Shown here: positions 1-8,221 of the stretch, one piece after another
How the letters are laid out: each line of letters begins with the position of its first letter
How positions within the stretch are numbered: the stretch's first letter is position 1
NCBI GenBank assembly: GCA_017417025.1
Contig: JAFPZY010000032.1
Location: 1-44,845, forward strand
DNA length: 44,845 bases
Source of the DNA: Paludibacteraceae bacterium
GTDB taxonomy: Bacteria; Bacteroidota; Bacteroidia; Bacteroidales; Paludibacteraceae
Reading direction: 5' to 3'
Position numbers and translations under genes: made by a program
The notes under the pieces: model-generated
What the model was told of the DNA's origin: nothing
Database searches by the model: none
What the model saw: only the letters and a program-made list of their open reading frames with translations

Positions 1-86
1 ATTACGGTTCCATTCACTTTGTTTTGGGCATACGACGCCCCTGCACTGACGATTGCCAGTGCTACAAATAGCACACGTGATTTCAT
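1..86 (-). CDS. Secreted protein, N-terminal fragment cut by window edge
   Basis: An ATG at 84-86 on the minus strand opens a frame that stays open to the window edge (28 codons visible). The visible start is a signal peptide: basic MKSR, a hydrophobic stretch, then a likely cleavage site after SYAQ. The first mature residues read NKVNGTV, which resembles the first strand of a carboxypeptidase-regulatory-like domain, but this is too short to classify. It follows the DUF4252 gene by 23 bp on the same strand, so it is probably the last visible gene of the sigma-factor operon. Confidence 0.55.
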   Translation of the reverse strand, partial: MKSRVLFVALAIVSAGASYAQNKVNGTV

Positions 87-109
87 GTTACACTATGTTT
101 TAGGGAGCG

Positions 110-556
110 TTATTTGTCTTTGAGCAAGATTACCACCGAGCAATCTTCCCCACGGATATTACAGATGATGAACTCGTTAGGATTGGCTTTCTCGTTGTGC
201 AAAAAAGTGGCATCGTTGCCATCTGCCGAATGTGATTGCATCAATATTTCGTAGTCTTTCTCCTTTGTCAATTTCTGAATGTCATTATAAAGTAGCTGCT
301 TCTTTTCTCCTTTAGCAGTAATAATGATCATCCGGTTATAGTTGGCGAACTTGCTTAGGTCAGTGCCCTGAGTGTTGGTTTCGTCCACCACTACTTGCCC
401 ACCTGTAGCAATAGACAAACCGGCACTGAACATGGCTTTGTTGATGCAAACATATTCCACGCCTTCCATTTTGGCGTACTTCTCAAATATCTTATTTTGG
501 GCTTGTGCAGCGATGCCGCAAAAGGCGATGACTGCTACTAAAAGAATTCGTTTCAT
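110..556 (-). CDS. DUF4252 domain secreted protein
   Basis: A 148-residue protein with a clear signal peptide (MKRILLVAVIAFCGIAAQAQ). The mature part resembles the DUF4252 family of small exported Bacteroidetes proteins: an early FEKYAKMEGVEYV segment, a central NYNRMIIIT strand and a C-terminal EFIICNIRGEDCSVVIL strand. The family has no established biochemical function. It lies 12 bp downstream of the putative anti-sigma gene and in the same direction as the ECF sigma factor, so it may be a product or regulator of that extracytoplasmic response. Family assignment is from recalled sequence features and is fairly good; the role is unknown. Confidence 0.75.
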   Translation of the reverse strand: MKRILLVAVIAFCGIAAQAQNKIFEKYAKMEGVEYVCINKAMFSAGLSIATGGQVVVDETNTQGTDLSKFANYNRMIIITAKGEKKQLLYNDIQKLTKEKDYEILMQSHSADGNDATFLHNEKANPNEFIICNIRGEDCSVVILLKDK

Positions 557-568
557 AATTTATACTAT

Positions 569-1138
569 TTATTGGTTAATATATGGTTGAATTTTACCTA
601 ATGTCTGATTGATGTCGTTCACTTGCTCGGTTGCAATCATCGTTGAGCGCAAGAACGGAGCAGCGGAACGATTTATGATGTCATTGGCATACAAAATGGC
701 ATCAGCTGCTTCTTCAGGTGTACTACATGTGTCGCGGAATGGGTCAGTTGTGTATGCTCGTTGACGAAAGAACATACCGCCACCTATCGCGAGAAGAATA
801 GCCACCGTTGCTGCTACTCGATACCACATCTTCGGAGGTGTCTTTAGACGGTAAATGATTCCTTTGCGTTGCTTCTCCTCAGACAGAACCGGCCTTTTCT
901 CCGTTTGTCCGAGATTGTTCACAAAAGCAGTTATTTCCTCGGCTACGTCTTGCGGCATTTCTTGGTCGGAGATCTGCGCAAGCATAAGGAATAACTGCTT
1001 GTCTTCTTGCAACTCTTCCGGCACATCCTCACGATGGAAAAAATCAGCCAACAGCCGTTCTTCATTCGGTGTCGTTTGTCCCTCGTAGAAAAAAGAGAGA
1101 AGCGATTTGATTTGTTCTATGGTCATGTCTAAAATCAT
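569..1138 (-). CDS. One-TM protein, putative anti-sigma factor
   Basis: A 189-residue protein with a charged N-terminal cytoplasmic part (about residues 1-105), one strong membrane segment near residues 108-125 (VAATVAILLAIGGGMFF) and a C-terminal part of about 60 residues, probably periplasmic. This layout and its place 31 bp after an ECF sigma gene fit an anti-sigma factor. No zinc-binding HxxxCxxC motif or FecR domain is visible, so the role is inferred from architecture and context. ATG at 1138 and an in-frame ATG at 1126 (MTIEQIK) are both possible starts; neither has a clear Shine-Dalgarno, as is usual in Bacteroidetes. Confidence 0.6.
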   Translation of the reverse strand: MILDMTIEQIKSLLSFFYEGQTTPNEERLLADFFHREDVPEELQEDKQLFLMLAQISDQEMPQDVAEEITAFVNNLGQTEKRPVLSEEKQRKGIIYRLKTPPKMWYRVAATVAILLAIGGGMFFRQRAYTTDPFRDTCSTPEEAADAILYANDIINRSAAPFLRSTMIATEQVNDINQTLGKIQPYINQ

Positions 1139-1169
1139 ATATGTCTTTTGTCTTTGAGCATCGCGGTCT

Positions 1170-1661
1170 TTATTCTTTGAGCGAAGCGGTCTTTTCCCGC
1201 AGCGTTTTTCTTGCTCTGGATAGCAAGGTGTAAATGTTTTCGCGACTGAAATGGGTCAGTTCTTGTATTTGGTCTATCTCCAGTCCGTCAATGGTGCGTA
1301 ATCGAAGCACTGTTTGTTGGTCGGGAGGCAATTTTTCAATCAGTTGGATCACTGCGTTAAGGTCACTTGCCGCGTCAATTTGATTTTCGGTGTTGTGGTC
1401 TAAAAGCGTCTCGATGAGTTCATCGCTTGGCTCTGTGTTTCGGGCTTTGAGACGGTCAAGGCAGTTGTTTCGTACCATGGTCAGAACAAACGGAAGTGGT
1501 GGTTTGTCTGGTTCTATCGTGTCCCGTTTGATCCATAACTCGGAGTACACATCTTGCACGCAGTCACGCGCCTCGTCGCGGTTACGGAGTAAGTTGTATG
1601 CCAGTGCATACATCTTTCCGCTGAACGGCAAATATATTTGCGTAAACTGCTCGTGCGTCAT
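1170..1661 (-). CDS. ECF-type RNA polymerase sigma factor
   Basis: A 163-residue sigma-70 family protein of ECF size. Region 2 spans about residues 5-70, with a core-binding and -10-recognition stretch containing RDEARDCVQDVYSELW. Region 4 spans about residues 105-155, with LPPDQQTVLRLRTIDGL followed by a helix-turn-helix (IDQIQELTHFSRENIYTLLS) and the basic tail RARKTLREK. It is the first gene of a minus-strand group with a putative anti-sigma gene and a DUF4252 gene. No standard TTTG/TAnnTTTG promoter was found upstream, so it may be read from a different promoter class, possibly by itself. Confidence 0.9.
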   Translation of the reverse strand: MTHEQFTQIYLPFSGKMYALAYNLLRNRDEARDCVQDVYSELWIKRDTIEPDKPPLPFVLTMVRNNCLDRLKARNTEPSDELIETLLDHNTENQIDAASDLNAVIQLIEKLPPDQQTVLRLRTIDGLEIDQIQELTHFSRENIYTLLSRARKTLREKTASLKE

Positions 1662-1816
1662 ACCCAGTCTTGATGGCTCTCTATATGTAATACGATTTTC
1701 CCGCCCAAATCTTACAGCCGAACTTCATTTTTCTAAAAAATCTGCACAAAGACACTATCATTTTTGACGTAAGCCTATAAACGCTGGCCAAAATGTTGTT
1801 TTCCCGACCATACAAA

Positions 1817-1842
1817 AACATGGAGAATATCATCTCCATGTT
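1817..1842 (-). terminator. Rho-independent terminator after coaX
   Basis: Positions 1817-1826 and 1833-1842 form a perfect 10-bp stem (AACATGGAGA with TCTCCATGTT) around a 6-nt loop. Read on the minus strand, the hairpin is followed directly by a T-rich tract (TTTTTGTA). It lies about 45 bp after the coaX stop codon and before the sigma factor gene, so it separates the two transcription units. Confidence 0.8.
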
Positions 1843-1886
1843 CTTTGTTCTCTGTATCCCGGCGTTTGCCTGTCGCCTTACATCTG

Positions 1887-2618
1887 TCAGTGGCTGTAAT
1901 TGAGTATGGCGTTCAGTCCTTGCAGCACCAGATTAGGCTCCTGACGCAGAGGCTGTTGCACTTGTTGGAGGATGAAAGGCGCGTTGCCGCCGGTTAAAAA
2001 GACAACAGGCTCGGAGCCGCGCTCGGTGAGAGTGCGTATATAACCCTTCACCTCAAATCCTATGCCGCGCACAACGCCGGCCAGAATAGCATCGCGCGTG
2101 TTGCGCCCGAACAGCGGTATCAATCCCTGCTCGTCTGCTTCCACCAACGGCAATTTTTTGGTTCTCTGGTGCAGAATCTGGAATCGCATCTTCAGCCCCG
2201 GCGCAATGTTTCCACCTTGATAATGCCCGTCAGCAGTCACCACATCGTAGGTTATCGCAGAGCCTGCATCAATGATGAGCAGGTCACGCCCCTTGCAAAG
2301 CGACACTGCCCCAACTGCAGCCGCCAGACGGTCAAGCCCCAGTGTTTCAGGTGACTCGTAGTCATTGACAATCGGCACAGGTGTCAGGTGGTCGAAAAGC
2401 ACAAAACGACGGCTCAGACGCTGCAGTGTATTCACCAGCGAAGGTTCTATGTTCACCACCGACGACACAATACTGTCCGACAAGGGGTAAAGCGAGAAAA
2501 GCCGTTCCACATCTGACGATGTGAACGACTTGTACACCAATGACTTAACCAACCTACCCTCGTCGGCAAAAAGTGCGACTTTGGTGCGCGAATTGCCCTG
2601 GTCTATACAGATATTCAT
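1887..2618 (-). CDS. coaX: Type III pantothenate kinase
   Basis: A 243-residue enzyme that phosphorylates pantothenate in the first step of coenzyme A synthesis. It has the N-terminal phosphate-binding motif CIDQGNSRTKVALF (family consensus DxGNT), the GLDRLAAAVGA segment near residue 94, the LLIIDAGSAITYDVV motif, and the GGNIAPGLKMRFQ substrate-binding region. Length fits the family. It sits 48 bp after an acyl-CoA ligase gene and is the last gene of a three-gene unit ending in a hairpin terminator. Type III kinases are not inhibited by CoA and are the usual form in Bacteroidetes (family knowledge). Confidence 0.93.
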   Translation of the reverse strand: MNICIDQGNSRTKVALFADEGRLVKSLVYKSFTSSDVERLFSLYPLSDSIVSSVVNIEPSLVNTLQRLSRRFVLFDHLTPVPIVNDYESPETLGLDRLAAAVGAVSLCKGRDLLIIDAGSAITYDVVTADGHYQGGNIAPGLKMRFQILHQRTKKLPLVEADEQGLIPLFGRNTRDAILAGVVRGIGFEVKGYIRTLTERGSEPVVFLTGGNAPFILQQVQQPLRQEPNLVLQGLNAILNYSH

Positions 2619-2666
2619 ACCTATGCCTCCTTCTACGAAGAGGGAGTAGCCTCTACCGCGCGATGG

Positions 2667-4346
2667 CTATTCGTTATCCATCGAGGTGTAAAGGAAACGT
2701 TTTATGGAGCGTTTCGGTGTCTTCTCAAACTCATGCGGATAGAGTTTTATGCGGCTTATCTGCTCATAGCTGGCAAGCTGCATATTAAGCTCTTTCCGTG
2801 TGTCGTCCATAATTTTCTCCAATGCGTCTTTGTCAAGTCCGCTGGCATCGACAGCATCGTAGTCAGGACATACAAGAGCCACAAGGCGGTTGTCATGCTG
2901 GATGACCAGCGACTCAAGCACGTATGGCATGTTGTTGAGTTTCGCCTCTATTTCTTCAGGATAGATGTTCTGCCCGTTAGCCCCGAGGAGCATTGTCTTG
3001 TTGCGGCCTTTGATGTAGAGATAGCCCTCGCCGTCAATGTAACCGAGGTCGCCCGTGCGCAGCCAGCCGTCCTCAGTGAAAGACTCTTTCGTCGCCTCTT
3101 CGTTCTTGTAGTAACCGAGCATGGTATGCTCACCGCGCACCTGGATTTCGCCTATGCCCTCCTCGTTGGAGTCGTCAATACGCGCCTCCATATACCCTGG
3201 CCAGAGTTTGCCGCAGGAGTATGTGCGCACATGTGGATAGGTGGTCCATGATACTATTGGCGCGCACTCGGTCATGCCGTAGCCGACCGACAGAGGGAAG
3301 TTGATGCGGCGCATGAACGCCTCGACCTCTGCATTAAGCGGAGCACCTCCCAGAATTACCTGACTGAACTCGCCGCCGAAAGCGTCAATAAGTTGCTGAC
3401 GTATCTTGCTCAGCACCAGCCCGTCCAAATACGGCACCTTCAGCACCCAGCTGATGGGCGCTTTGGCTATTTGCGGGGCTATCTGCTTGCGGTATATCTT
3501 CTCGATAATGAGCGGCACGGATATGATAAGCGTCGGCTTCACCTCCTTGAATGCCTGCAAAAGTATCTTTGGTGAGGGTGTGCGGCCGATGTAATACGTG
3601 TGTCCGCCTACCACCAGCGAGCCGAGGAAGTCCACGATGCAGCCGTAAGCATGCGCCAACGGCAGGAAAGCAACATGACGGCACCCCGGATAAATGAGGT
3701 TGGTCTGCATGAAGTACTTCAAATGGCTCGCAAGGGCGTTGCACGGAGTCATCACGCCTTTCGAGAAACCTGTGGTGCCGGAGGTGTAGTTGATGCTCGC
3801 CATACAAGAGTTGTCGCGGTCGTCATAGTGCACATCTTCAGCCTTGTAGCCGTTGGGGTAACGCTGTTTCAGAGCCTCTTCACCCGCCTGCCAAGTCACC
3901 TTGTCCGGAGTCTCCGAGCGGGTGGCTATGAGGTGGAAGTCCACAAGCGAATATACTGCCAGCACTGACTCCAGTTGCTCCATCTCCATGCCTTCCCAAA
4001 TAAGGTCGGTGACGAAGAACAGTTTTGACTCCGAGTGATGCAGCAGGTGCATGGCATCATTAGGCTTGAAGTCCTGCAGAATAGGAACTATTATTGCGCC
4101 GTATGTCACTGCAGCCATGTAAGTTGTCACCCAGTTGCAGTTGTTTTTGCCCATTACTGCAATCTTGTCGTCTTTCTGCACTCCGCACGCGCGGAATATC
4201 TCATGCAGGACGGCGATTCGTGTTGCCACTTGCCCGTAGGTGAGTGTGTTGGGAGTGCCGTAATCGGTAATAGCCTCCAAATCCCAGTTCGAGCGGAATG
4301 AGCGCTCAAACATTTTCACAAAATTATCTTGCTCAGATGTAAGCAT
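2667..4346 (-). CDS. Long-chain acyl-CoA ligase (AMP-binding)
   Basis: A 559-residue ANL-superfamily enzyme that would activate a fatty acid to acyl-AMP and then acyl-CoA. The P-loop-like motif TSGTTGFSKG is at about residues 188-197, the GYGMTECAP motif follows in the middle of the protein, and the C-terminal hinge region GWLRTGDLGYIDGEGYLYIKGR and the catalytic-lysine tail (KTPKRSIKR) are present. It looks complete and active. It lies between a small membrane-protein gene (51 bp upstream) and coaX (48 bp downstream); pairing with coaX fits a shared demand for CoA, though this is inference. Chain-length preference cannot be read from the sequence. Confidence 0.9.
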   Translation of the reverse strand: MLTSEQDNFVKMFERSFRSNWDLEAITDYGTPNTLTYGQVATRIAVLHEIFRACGVQKDDKIAVMGKNNCNWVTTYMAAVTYGAIIVPILQDFKPNDAMHLLHHSESKLFFVTDLIWEGMEMEQLESVLAVYSLVDFHLIATRSETPDKVTWQAGEEALKQRYPNGYKAEDVHYDDRDNSCMASINYTSGTTGFSKGVMTPCNALASHLKYFMQTNLIYPGCRHVAFLPLAHAYGCIVDFLGSLVVGGHTYYIGRTPSPKILLQAFKEVKPTLIISVPLIIEKIYRKQIAPQIAKAPISWVLKVPYLDGLVLSKIRQQLIDAFGGEFSQVILGGAPLNAEVEAFMRRINFPLSVGYGMTECAPIVSWTTYPHVRTYSCGKLWPGYMEARIDDSNEEGIGEIQVRGEHTMLGYYKNEEATKESFTEDGWLRTGDLGYIDGEGYLYIKGRNKTMLLGANGQNIYPEEIEAKLNNMPYVLESLVIQHDNRLVALVCPDYDAVDASGLDKDALEKIMDDTRKELNMQLASYEQISRIKLYPHEFEKTPKRSIKRFLYTSMDNE

Positions 4347-4397
4347 AGTCTGTCTTGTTTATGTTATTTTCAAATAAATAGCCACATGCAAGGTGTG

Positions 4398-4820
4398 TCA
4401 ATACACCACATCAGGAGGCGAAAGAAGGTCGTCACCTGCAGCTGGTGCCCCTCCGGGAACCACGATAATGCTGTCCACGATTACCTCGTTTCTGCCGCGC
4501 CAGGGAAGAGTGCCCAAATAGCGTTTCCAATGCAGTTTCACTTGTCTGCTCGGGCTGTCCTGAATCTTTTGTGCCACACGCTCATCTTCCACCGAGAACT
4601 TGAACTCGTTTGACTGAATCGTGTTGTTTGAGTTCTTGCTGTTGTAACCGGTCTGAATCATCTTGCCCTCGTAGGTCTTGAAGATAACTCCCTCTTTCTG
4701 GAAGTAGTTTATGTCTCCTTCGTTCATGCCGTCGGCATAAACAAAATAAAACTTGAAGTACACAAATACGGCAAGGGCGAGCACAAGAACGGCGCCAATC
4801 CAAACGAATGTCTTTTTCAT
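4398..4820 (-). CDS. Small single-TM protein, function unknown
   Basis: A 140-residue protein with one N-terminal membrane segment (about residues 6-27, FVWIGAVLVLALAVFVYFKF) and a soluble part. The segments GVIFKTYEGKMIQTGYNS and EFKFSVEDERVAQKIQDS belong to a conserved Bacteroidetes family that has sometimes carried the label 6-phosphogluconate dehydrogenase; nothing here resembles that enzyme (no Rossmann motif, far too short). It is first in the transcription unit with the acyl-CoA ligase and coaX, behind its own promoter at 4858-4889. Real gene with good confidence; function unknown. Confidence 0.8.
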   Translation of the reverse strand: MKKTFVWIGAVLVLALAVFVYFKFYFVYADGMNEGDINYFQKEGVIFKTYEGKMIQTGYNSKNSNNTIQSNEFKFSVEDERVAQKIQDSPSRQVKLHWKRYLGTLPWRGRNEVIVDSIIVVPGGAPAAGDDLLSPPDVVY

Positions 4821-4857
4821 AGTATCTATTTTTGTTTGTTATTCCAAAATCTGGGTG

Positions 4858-4889
4858 CAAAGGTACGAAAACATTTTCATTCCTGCAAA
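4858..4889 (-). promoter_or_regulatory. Bacteroidetes-type promoter of the 4820-1887 operon
   Basis: On the minus strand the sequence reads TTTG (4886-4889), 20 nt, then TACCTTTG (4858-4865), matching the Bacteroidetes TTTG/TAnnTTTG consensus. It lies 37 bp before the ATG at 4820 and just past the cinA stop codon, so it starts a new transcript for the small membrane protein, acyl-CoA ligase and coaX. Confidence 0.8.
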
Positions 4890-4896
4890 TAAAATA

Positions 4897-6150
4897 TTAC
4901 TGACAGCGGAGAATCGCAAGCAACCTGATTAGAGCCTTCGTGCATGCACGGGCTGTAATCTGGTCGCGCAGGCTGCCCAAGTGAAAACACTCGGCAAAAG
5001 TGCCCCGCGGTGTAGCCCATGCCATCCACACCGTGCCGACGGGCTTTTCTGGAGTGCCGCCTCCCGGACCGGCAATGCCGCTCGTGGCGATTGCATAATC
5101 CGTGCCAAGCAGAGCGCGAACCCCCTCCGCCATCTGTCTGACCGTATCTTCGCTTACCGCACCGCAGGTTGCGAGAGTCTGCTCGCTCACACCCAGAACA
5201 TGCTGCTTGACGCTGTTGTCATACGCCACAACAGAGCCCATATAAAACTCCGAACTTCCGGCATGGGCGTTGAGCAGTGCCGCCAGACGGCCTCCCGTGC
5301 ATGACTCTGCCGTGGCTATAGTCTGACCTTTTTCTTTCAATATACGCCCCACTGCCACCTCCAGCGGCTCGTCTTCCGTGAGCACAAGCCAGTCTTTTAC
5401 AAGTCCGCACAGTGTGTCAAACTCCCGCTGCACGTCCTTTGCCTGAACGCCGTAACCGCTGAGACGCAGGCGTATGGTGCCGTCCTTAGGCAGGTAAGCG
5501 AGGTGCAATTGCGGCGGAAGGTCGCTCTCCCACTCCTCAAGATGTATGGCAAGCGACGATTCGGGGATGCCTGACACGAGAGCCGTGCGATGAACTATCT
5601 GTCCTTCAGTCTGTTGGAGTATAATGCGCCGCATATAAGGCTCCACCTGCTCTGTCATGGCTATCTCCATTTCGTATGGCACTCCTGGCATGGATATGAG
5701 CCACTGCCTGTGCCCGTCTGCGGCTGTGCGTCGGAAAACCATGAGAGGCGCGCTCCCCACCCTGTTCTCCAGTATTTCAGCCGTTTCCGGCACCTGCCAC
5801 TGTGTCTCGGTCAGGCGGTTGAGGACATCCGGGCGCGCTTTGTACAAGTCATATATATGTTCACGCACGCGCGCATCAGGCACTAACTTCGTGCCGAAAA
5901 TGTCGCACAGCACTTGCTTGGTGATGTCATCTTTGGTCGGTCCGAGTCCCCCTGTTGTGAGCACTATGTCCGCCCGCGAAAACGCTTCGTCCACGGCCTT
6001 TGCTATATGCTCCGCATCGTCATGCACAGATGTTATCTGCTTAAGTTCAACACCTGACATATTGAGTCTCTGTGCCATCCACGCAGAGTTGGTGTCCACC
6101 ACCTGCCCTATCAGCAGTTCGTCGCCTATGGTTATTATTTCTGCCTGCAT
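4897..6150 (-). CDS. cinA: CinA-family nicotinamide-nucleotide amidase
   Basis: A two-domain protein of about 417 residues. The N-terminal MoaB/MogA-like domain starts AEIITIGDELLIGQVVDTNS and contains TTGGLGPTKDDITK; the C-terminal CinA domain contains TIATAESCTGGRLAALL, VVAYDNSVKQ and TSGIAGPGGGTPEKPVGTVW. The C-terminal domain deamidates NMN for pyridine-nucleotide recycling in characterised members. The ATG at 6150 is preferred because family members begin MxAEIITIGDEL; the ATG at 6162 would add four residues. The start overlaps the end of the DUF3109 gene by 16 nt, so it is the last gene of the gyrA operon. Confidence 0.92.
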   Translation of the reverse strand: MQAEIITIGDELLIGQVVDTNSAWMAQRLNMSGVELKQITSVHDDAEHIAKAVDEAFSRADIVLTTGGLGPTKDDITKQVLCDIFGTKLVPDARVREHIYDLYKARPDVLNRLTETQWQVPETAEILENRVGSAPLMVFRRTAADGHRQWLISMPGVPYEMEIAMTEQVEPYMRRIILQQTEGQIVHRTALVSGIPESSLAIHLEEWESDLPPQLHLAYLPKDGTIRLRLSGYGVQAKDVQREFDTLCGLVKDWLVLTEDEPLEVAVGRILKEKGQTIATAESCTGGRLAALLNAHAGSSEFYMGSVVAYDNSVKQHVLGVSEQTLATCGAVSEDTVRQMAEGVRALLGTDYAIATSGIAGPGGGTPEKPVGTVWMAWATPRGTFAECFHLGSLRDQITARACTKALIRLLAILRCQ

Positions 6151-6719
6151 TGTTTTTTCCATTCTTGTGCTGTTAATTCCAATTCGTCATACCACTCCTG
6201 CCCGAAACGGCGAATGAGCGGCTCCTTAAGAAACTGATAAAGAGGTACATGGCTCTTTTTCCCGAGGACCCGTGCACAATGGCAGATGTCCCAGCGGTGG
6301 TACTCCACCCCCGTGTTCTCACCAACTTTTGTAAGGCGGATGGGGTAAAGATGACACGACATCGGTTTCAAGAAATCCGTCTTGCCTGCCCTGAAAAGCT
6401 TCTCTATCAGGCAGTAGCACCAGCCGTTGTGGTCTGTGCGGGCAAAGATGCAGTCTTTGTCGTTCACTATCGACAGCACCTGCTCCCCGCTTTGGTCTTT
6501 GTATGCGAGCCCCTGTTTATCAACCACTTCGCGTGCCTCTTTTGTCATTTCCGGCATTAGGTCGGGCAGCAACCGCTGTATCTGCAGCAGTTCTTCGTCC
6601 GTCACTGGCGCACCGGCATCGCCTTCTATGCAGCAGCAGCCGTGACACTTGTCAAGGTCGCAGCAGAACTCTTTTTCAAGCACGTCAAGACTGACCAACG
6701 TATTCTGAATCAGAAACAT
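6135..6719 (-). CDS. DUF3109 family cysteine-rich protein
   Basis: A 194-residue soluble protein starting MFLIQNTLVSLDVLEKEFCC. It carries a dense cysteine cluster (CCDLDKCHGCCCIEGDAGAP) near residues 19-39 and later single cysteines in DCIFAR, GWCYCLI, MSCHLYP and DICHCAR, a pattern that suggests metal or iron-sulfur binding, as in the related YkgJ/zinc-iron chelating families. No function is established. The frame is open upstream to 6842, but the 41 extra residues only read through the mntP gene on another frame and are unlike the family, so the ATG at 6719 is used. It overlaps the mntP end by 10 nt. Confidence 0.85.
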   Translation of the reverse strand: MFLIQNTLVSLDVLEKEFCCDLDKCHGCCCIEGDAGAPVTDEELLQIQRLLPDLMPEMTKEAREVVDKQGLAYKDQSGEQVLSIVNDKDCIFARTDHNGWCYCLIEKLFRAGKTDFLKPMSCHLYPIRLTKVGENTGVEYHRWDICHCARVLGKKSHVPLYQFLKEPLIRRFGQEWYDELELTAQEWKKQCRQK

Positions 6720-7264
6720 ACGCCTTCCACAAATATCTTGATTCCAAGCAATATCAGCACAATGCCGCCAATCATCTCCATGTTCAGTTTCAACCTGCCT
6801 ACAAACACTCCGGCCAGATAGCCGAGCAGCGAGAATGCGCATGTTACAAGCCCTATAGTGCCTACCGCCGGATAGAGCCAGTCTGGATAAGGCACCATCA
6901 CGAAGCCTGTCGCCAGCACGTCCGCACTGGTCGCAAAAGCCAGCATCAGCACATTGCTAAAACTCCAGTCGGCATGTTCGCCTTCATCCTTGTGCTCATG
7001 CAGCGACTCAACAATCATCTTCACGCCCAGAAAACCAAGCAGCACCAGCGCAATCCACGGCGCATAGCGGCTCATAAAGTTCACGAACAGCGTCCCTCCA
7101 TAATAACCGATGAGGGGCATCACGGCGTGAAATGTGCCAAAAACAAGTGCCATCAGCACGGCTTTACGGCTCCATTTACGCTGGTGCAAACCTTGCACCG
7201 CAGAGACGGCGCAGCAGTCCATCGCCAGTGCCACCGCCATCATTATAACTGTAAACCAGTCCAT
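6710..7264 (-). CDS. mntP: Manganese efflux pump MntP
   Basis: A 184-residue inner-membrane protein with six predicted hydrophobic helices. The two inverted half-repeats each carry the family aspartate motif: VALAMDCCAVS in the first helix and FATSADVLATGFV in the fourth. This fits the MntP (formerly YebN/DUF204) Mn2+ exporter family. Its ATG shares one base with the def stop codon (TAATG), and its own end overlaps the next gene, so translation is probably coupled. Manganese-dependent expression cannot be judged: it has no promoter of its own and no visible yybP-ykoY-type riboswitch. Confidence 0.92.
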   Translation of the reverse strand: MDWFTVIMMAVALAMDCCAVSAVQGLHQRKWSRKAVLMALVFGTFHAVMPLIGYYGGTLFVNFMSRYAPWIALVLLGFLGVKMIVESLHEHKDEGEHADWSFSNVLMLAFATSADVLATGFVMVPYPDWLYPAVGTIGLVTCAFSLLGYLAGVFVGRLKLNMEMIGGIVLILLGIKIFVEGVCF

Positions 7265-7812
7265 TAGTGTTTGTAGCGATAACGCGCGCCTGTCTTACCT
7301 TTGGCTATATTGGTCAGTTTGCCCTTAACAAACGTTTTCCTGATTGGAGAGATACGGTCGGTGAAGACGTGAGCCTCAAGGTGGTCGTATTCATGCTGCA
7401 CTATGCGCGCCTTGAAGTCGGTAAAAGTGTCCTCATGCCACCTGAAATCCTCGTCTTGATAACGGATTGTTATTGTTTTGGGCCGCACCACATTCTCCGA
7501 TATGCCCGGCAAAGAGAGGCACCCCTCGCTGTAAGTCGAGGTCTCCTCCGACTCTTCCAGTATTTCCGGATTGATAAATGTCTGTTTGAAATCCGCACAT
7601 TCGGGATAATCCTCGCCCAGCTCCGAGCCGTCCACAATAAACAGTCTTATCGACTTGCCTATTTGCGGCGCAGCCAGTCCGCAACCTTCTGCGGCTGTGA
7701 GCGTTTCCTGCATGTCTGCCACTAACTGCTTGACATCCAAGCTTCCCTGCTCTACCTCCTCTGTCGGCTTGCGCAGCACGGGCTGCCCGTACAAGTAAAT
7801 TGGTAAAATCAT
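7264..7812 (-). CDS. def: Peptide deformylase
   Basis: A 182-residue enzyme that removes the formyl group from new protein N-termini. All three signature motifs are present: GCGLAAPQ (residues 43-50), EGCLS with metal ligand Cys98, and QHEYDH with ligands His140 and His144 and catalytic Glu141. The true start is the ATG at 7812 (MILPIYLYGQPVLR); the longer open frame to 7845 starts with GTG inside ruvX. The ATG overlaps the ruvX stop in an ATGA junction, which suggests coupled translation. Confidence 0.95.
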   Translation of the reverse strand: MILPIYLYGQPVLRKPTEEVEQGSLDVKQLVADMQETLTAAEGCGLAAPQIGKSIRLFIVDGSELGEDYPECADFKQTFINPEILEESEETSTYSEGCLSLPGISENVVRPKTITIRYQDEDFRWHEDTFTDFKARIVQHEYDHLEAHVFTDRISPIRKTFVKGKLTNIAKGKTGARYRYKH

Positions 7813-8219
7813 AGTGTATTCAAATAATCTTCTAACAATATGCACGCTGCTATCTTGTCCACCACCGCTTTGTCCTGCCTCTGCTTGCGCCGCATGCCTC
7901 CGTCTATCATCGCGCGGTGCGCCAGTGTGGAGGTGAAACGCTCGTCAAAAGCAACAAGCGGCATGTCCGGAAACCGCCTCCTGAAGCTCTCCATAAACGG
8001 TCTTATGTACTGCATCGACTCGCTTTCCTCGCCGTTGAGTTGCGTCGGGTGGCCTATAACCACCTCATCCACAACATTGTGCGCAAAATAGTCTGCCAGC
8101 CATGCCGGAAGCGACGCGGTGTCTATGGTGAGCAGCGGATTGGCAGTCAGCCTCAGCGGGTCTGTCACTGCCAATCCGGTGCGTTTTTTCCCGTAGTCAA
8201 TAGCAACTATGCGCCCCAT
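7809..8219 (-). CDS. ruvX: Putative Holliday junction resolvase / pre-16S rRNA nuclease
   Basis: A 136-residue YqgF/RuvX family RNase-H-fold nuclease. It has the N-terminal IDYGKKRTGLAVTD motif with the first catalytic aspartate, VIGHPTQLNGEESE in the middle, and the conserved DERFTST near residue 95. Members have been linked to 16S rRNA 5' maturation and to Holliday junction cleavage. It starts 2 bp after the TPR gene and overlaps def by 4 nt, a compact arrangement within the gyrA operon. Confidence 0.93.
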   Translation of the reverse strand: MGRIVAIDYGKKRTGLAVTDPLRLTANPLLTIDTASLPAWLADYFAHNVVDEVVIGHPTQLNGEESESMQYIRPFMESFRRRFPDMPLVAFDERFTSTLAHRAMIDGGMRRKQRQDKAVVDKIAACILLEDYLNTL

Positions 8220-8221
8220 TG

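Noticed and set aside
7290-7305. TACCTTTG on the plus strand as a promoter
   Set aside because: The spacing to the nearest upstream TTTG is 22 nt, it lies inside def, and no plus-strand gene follows.
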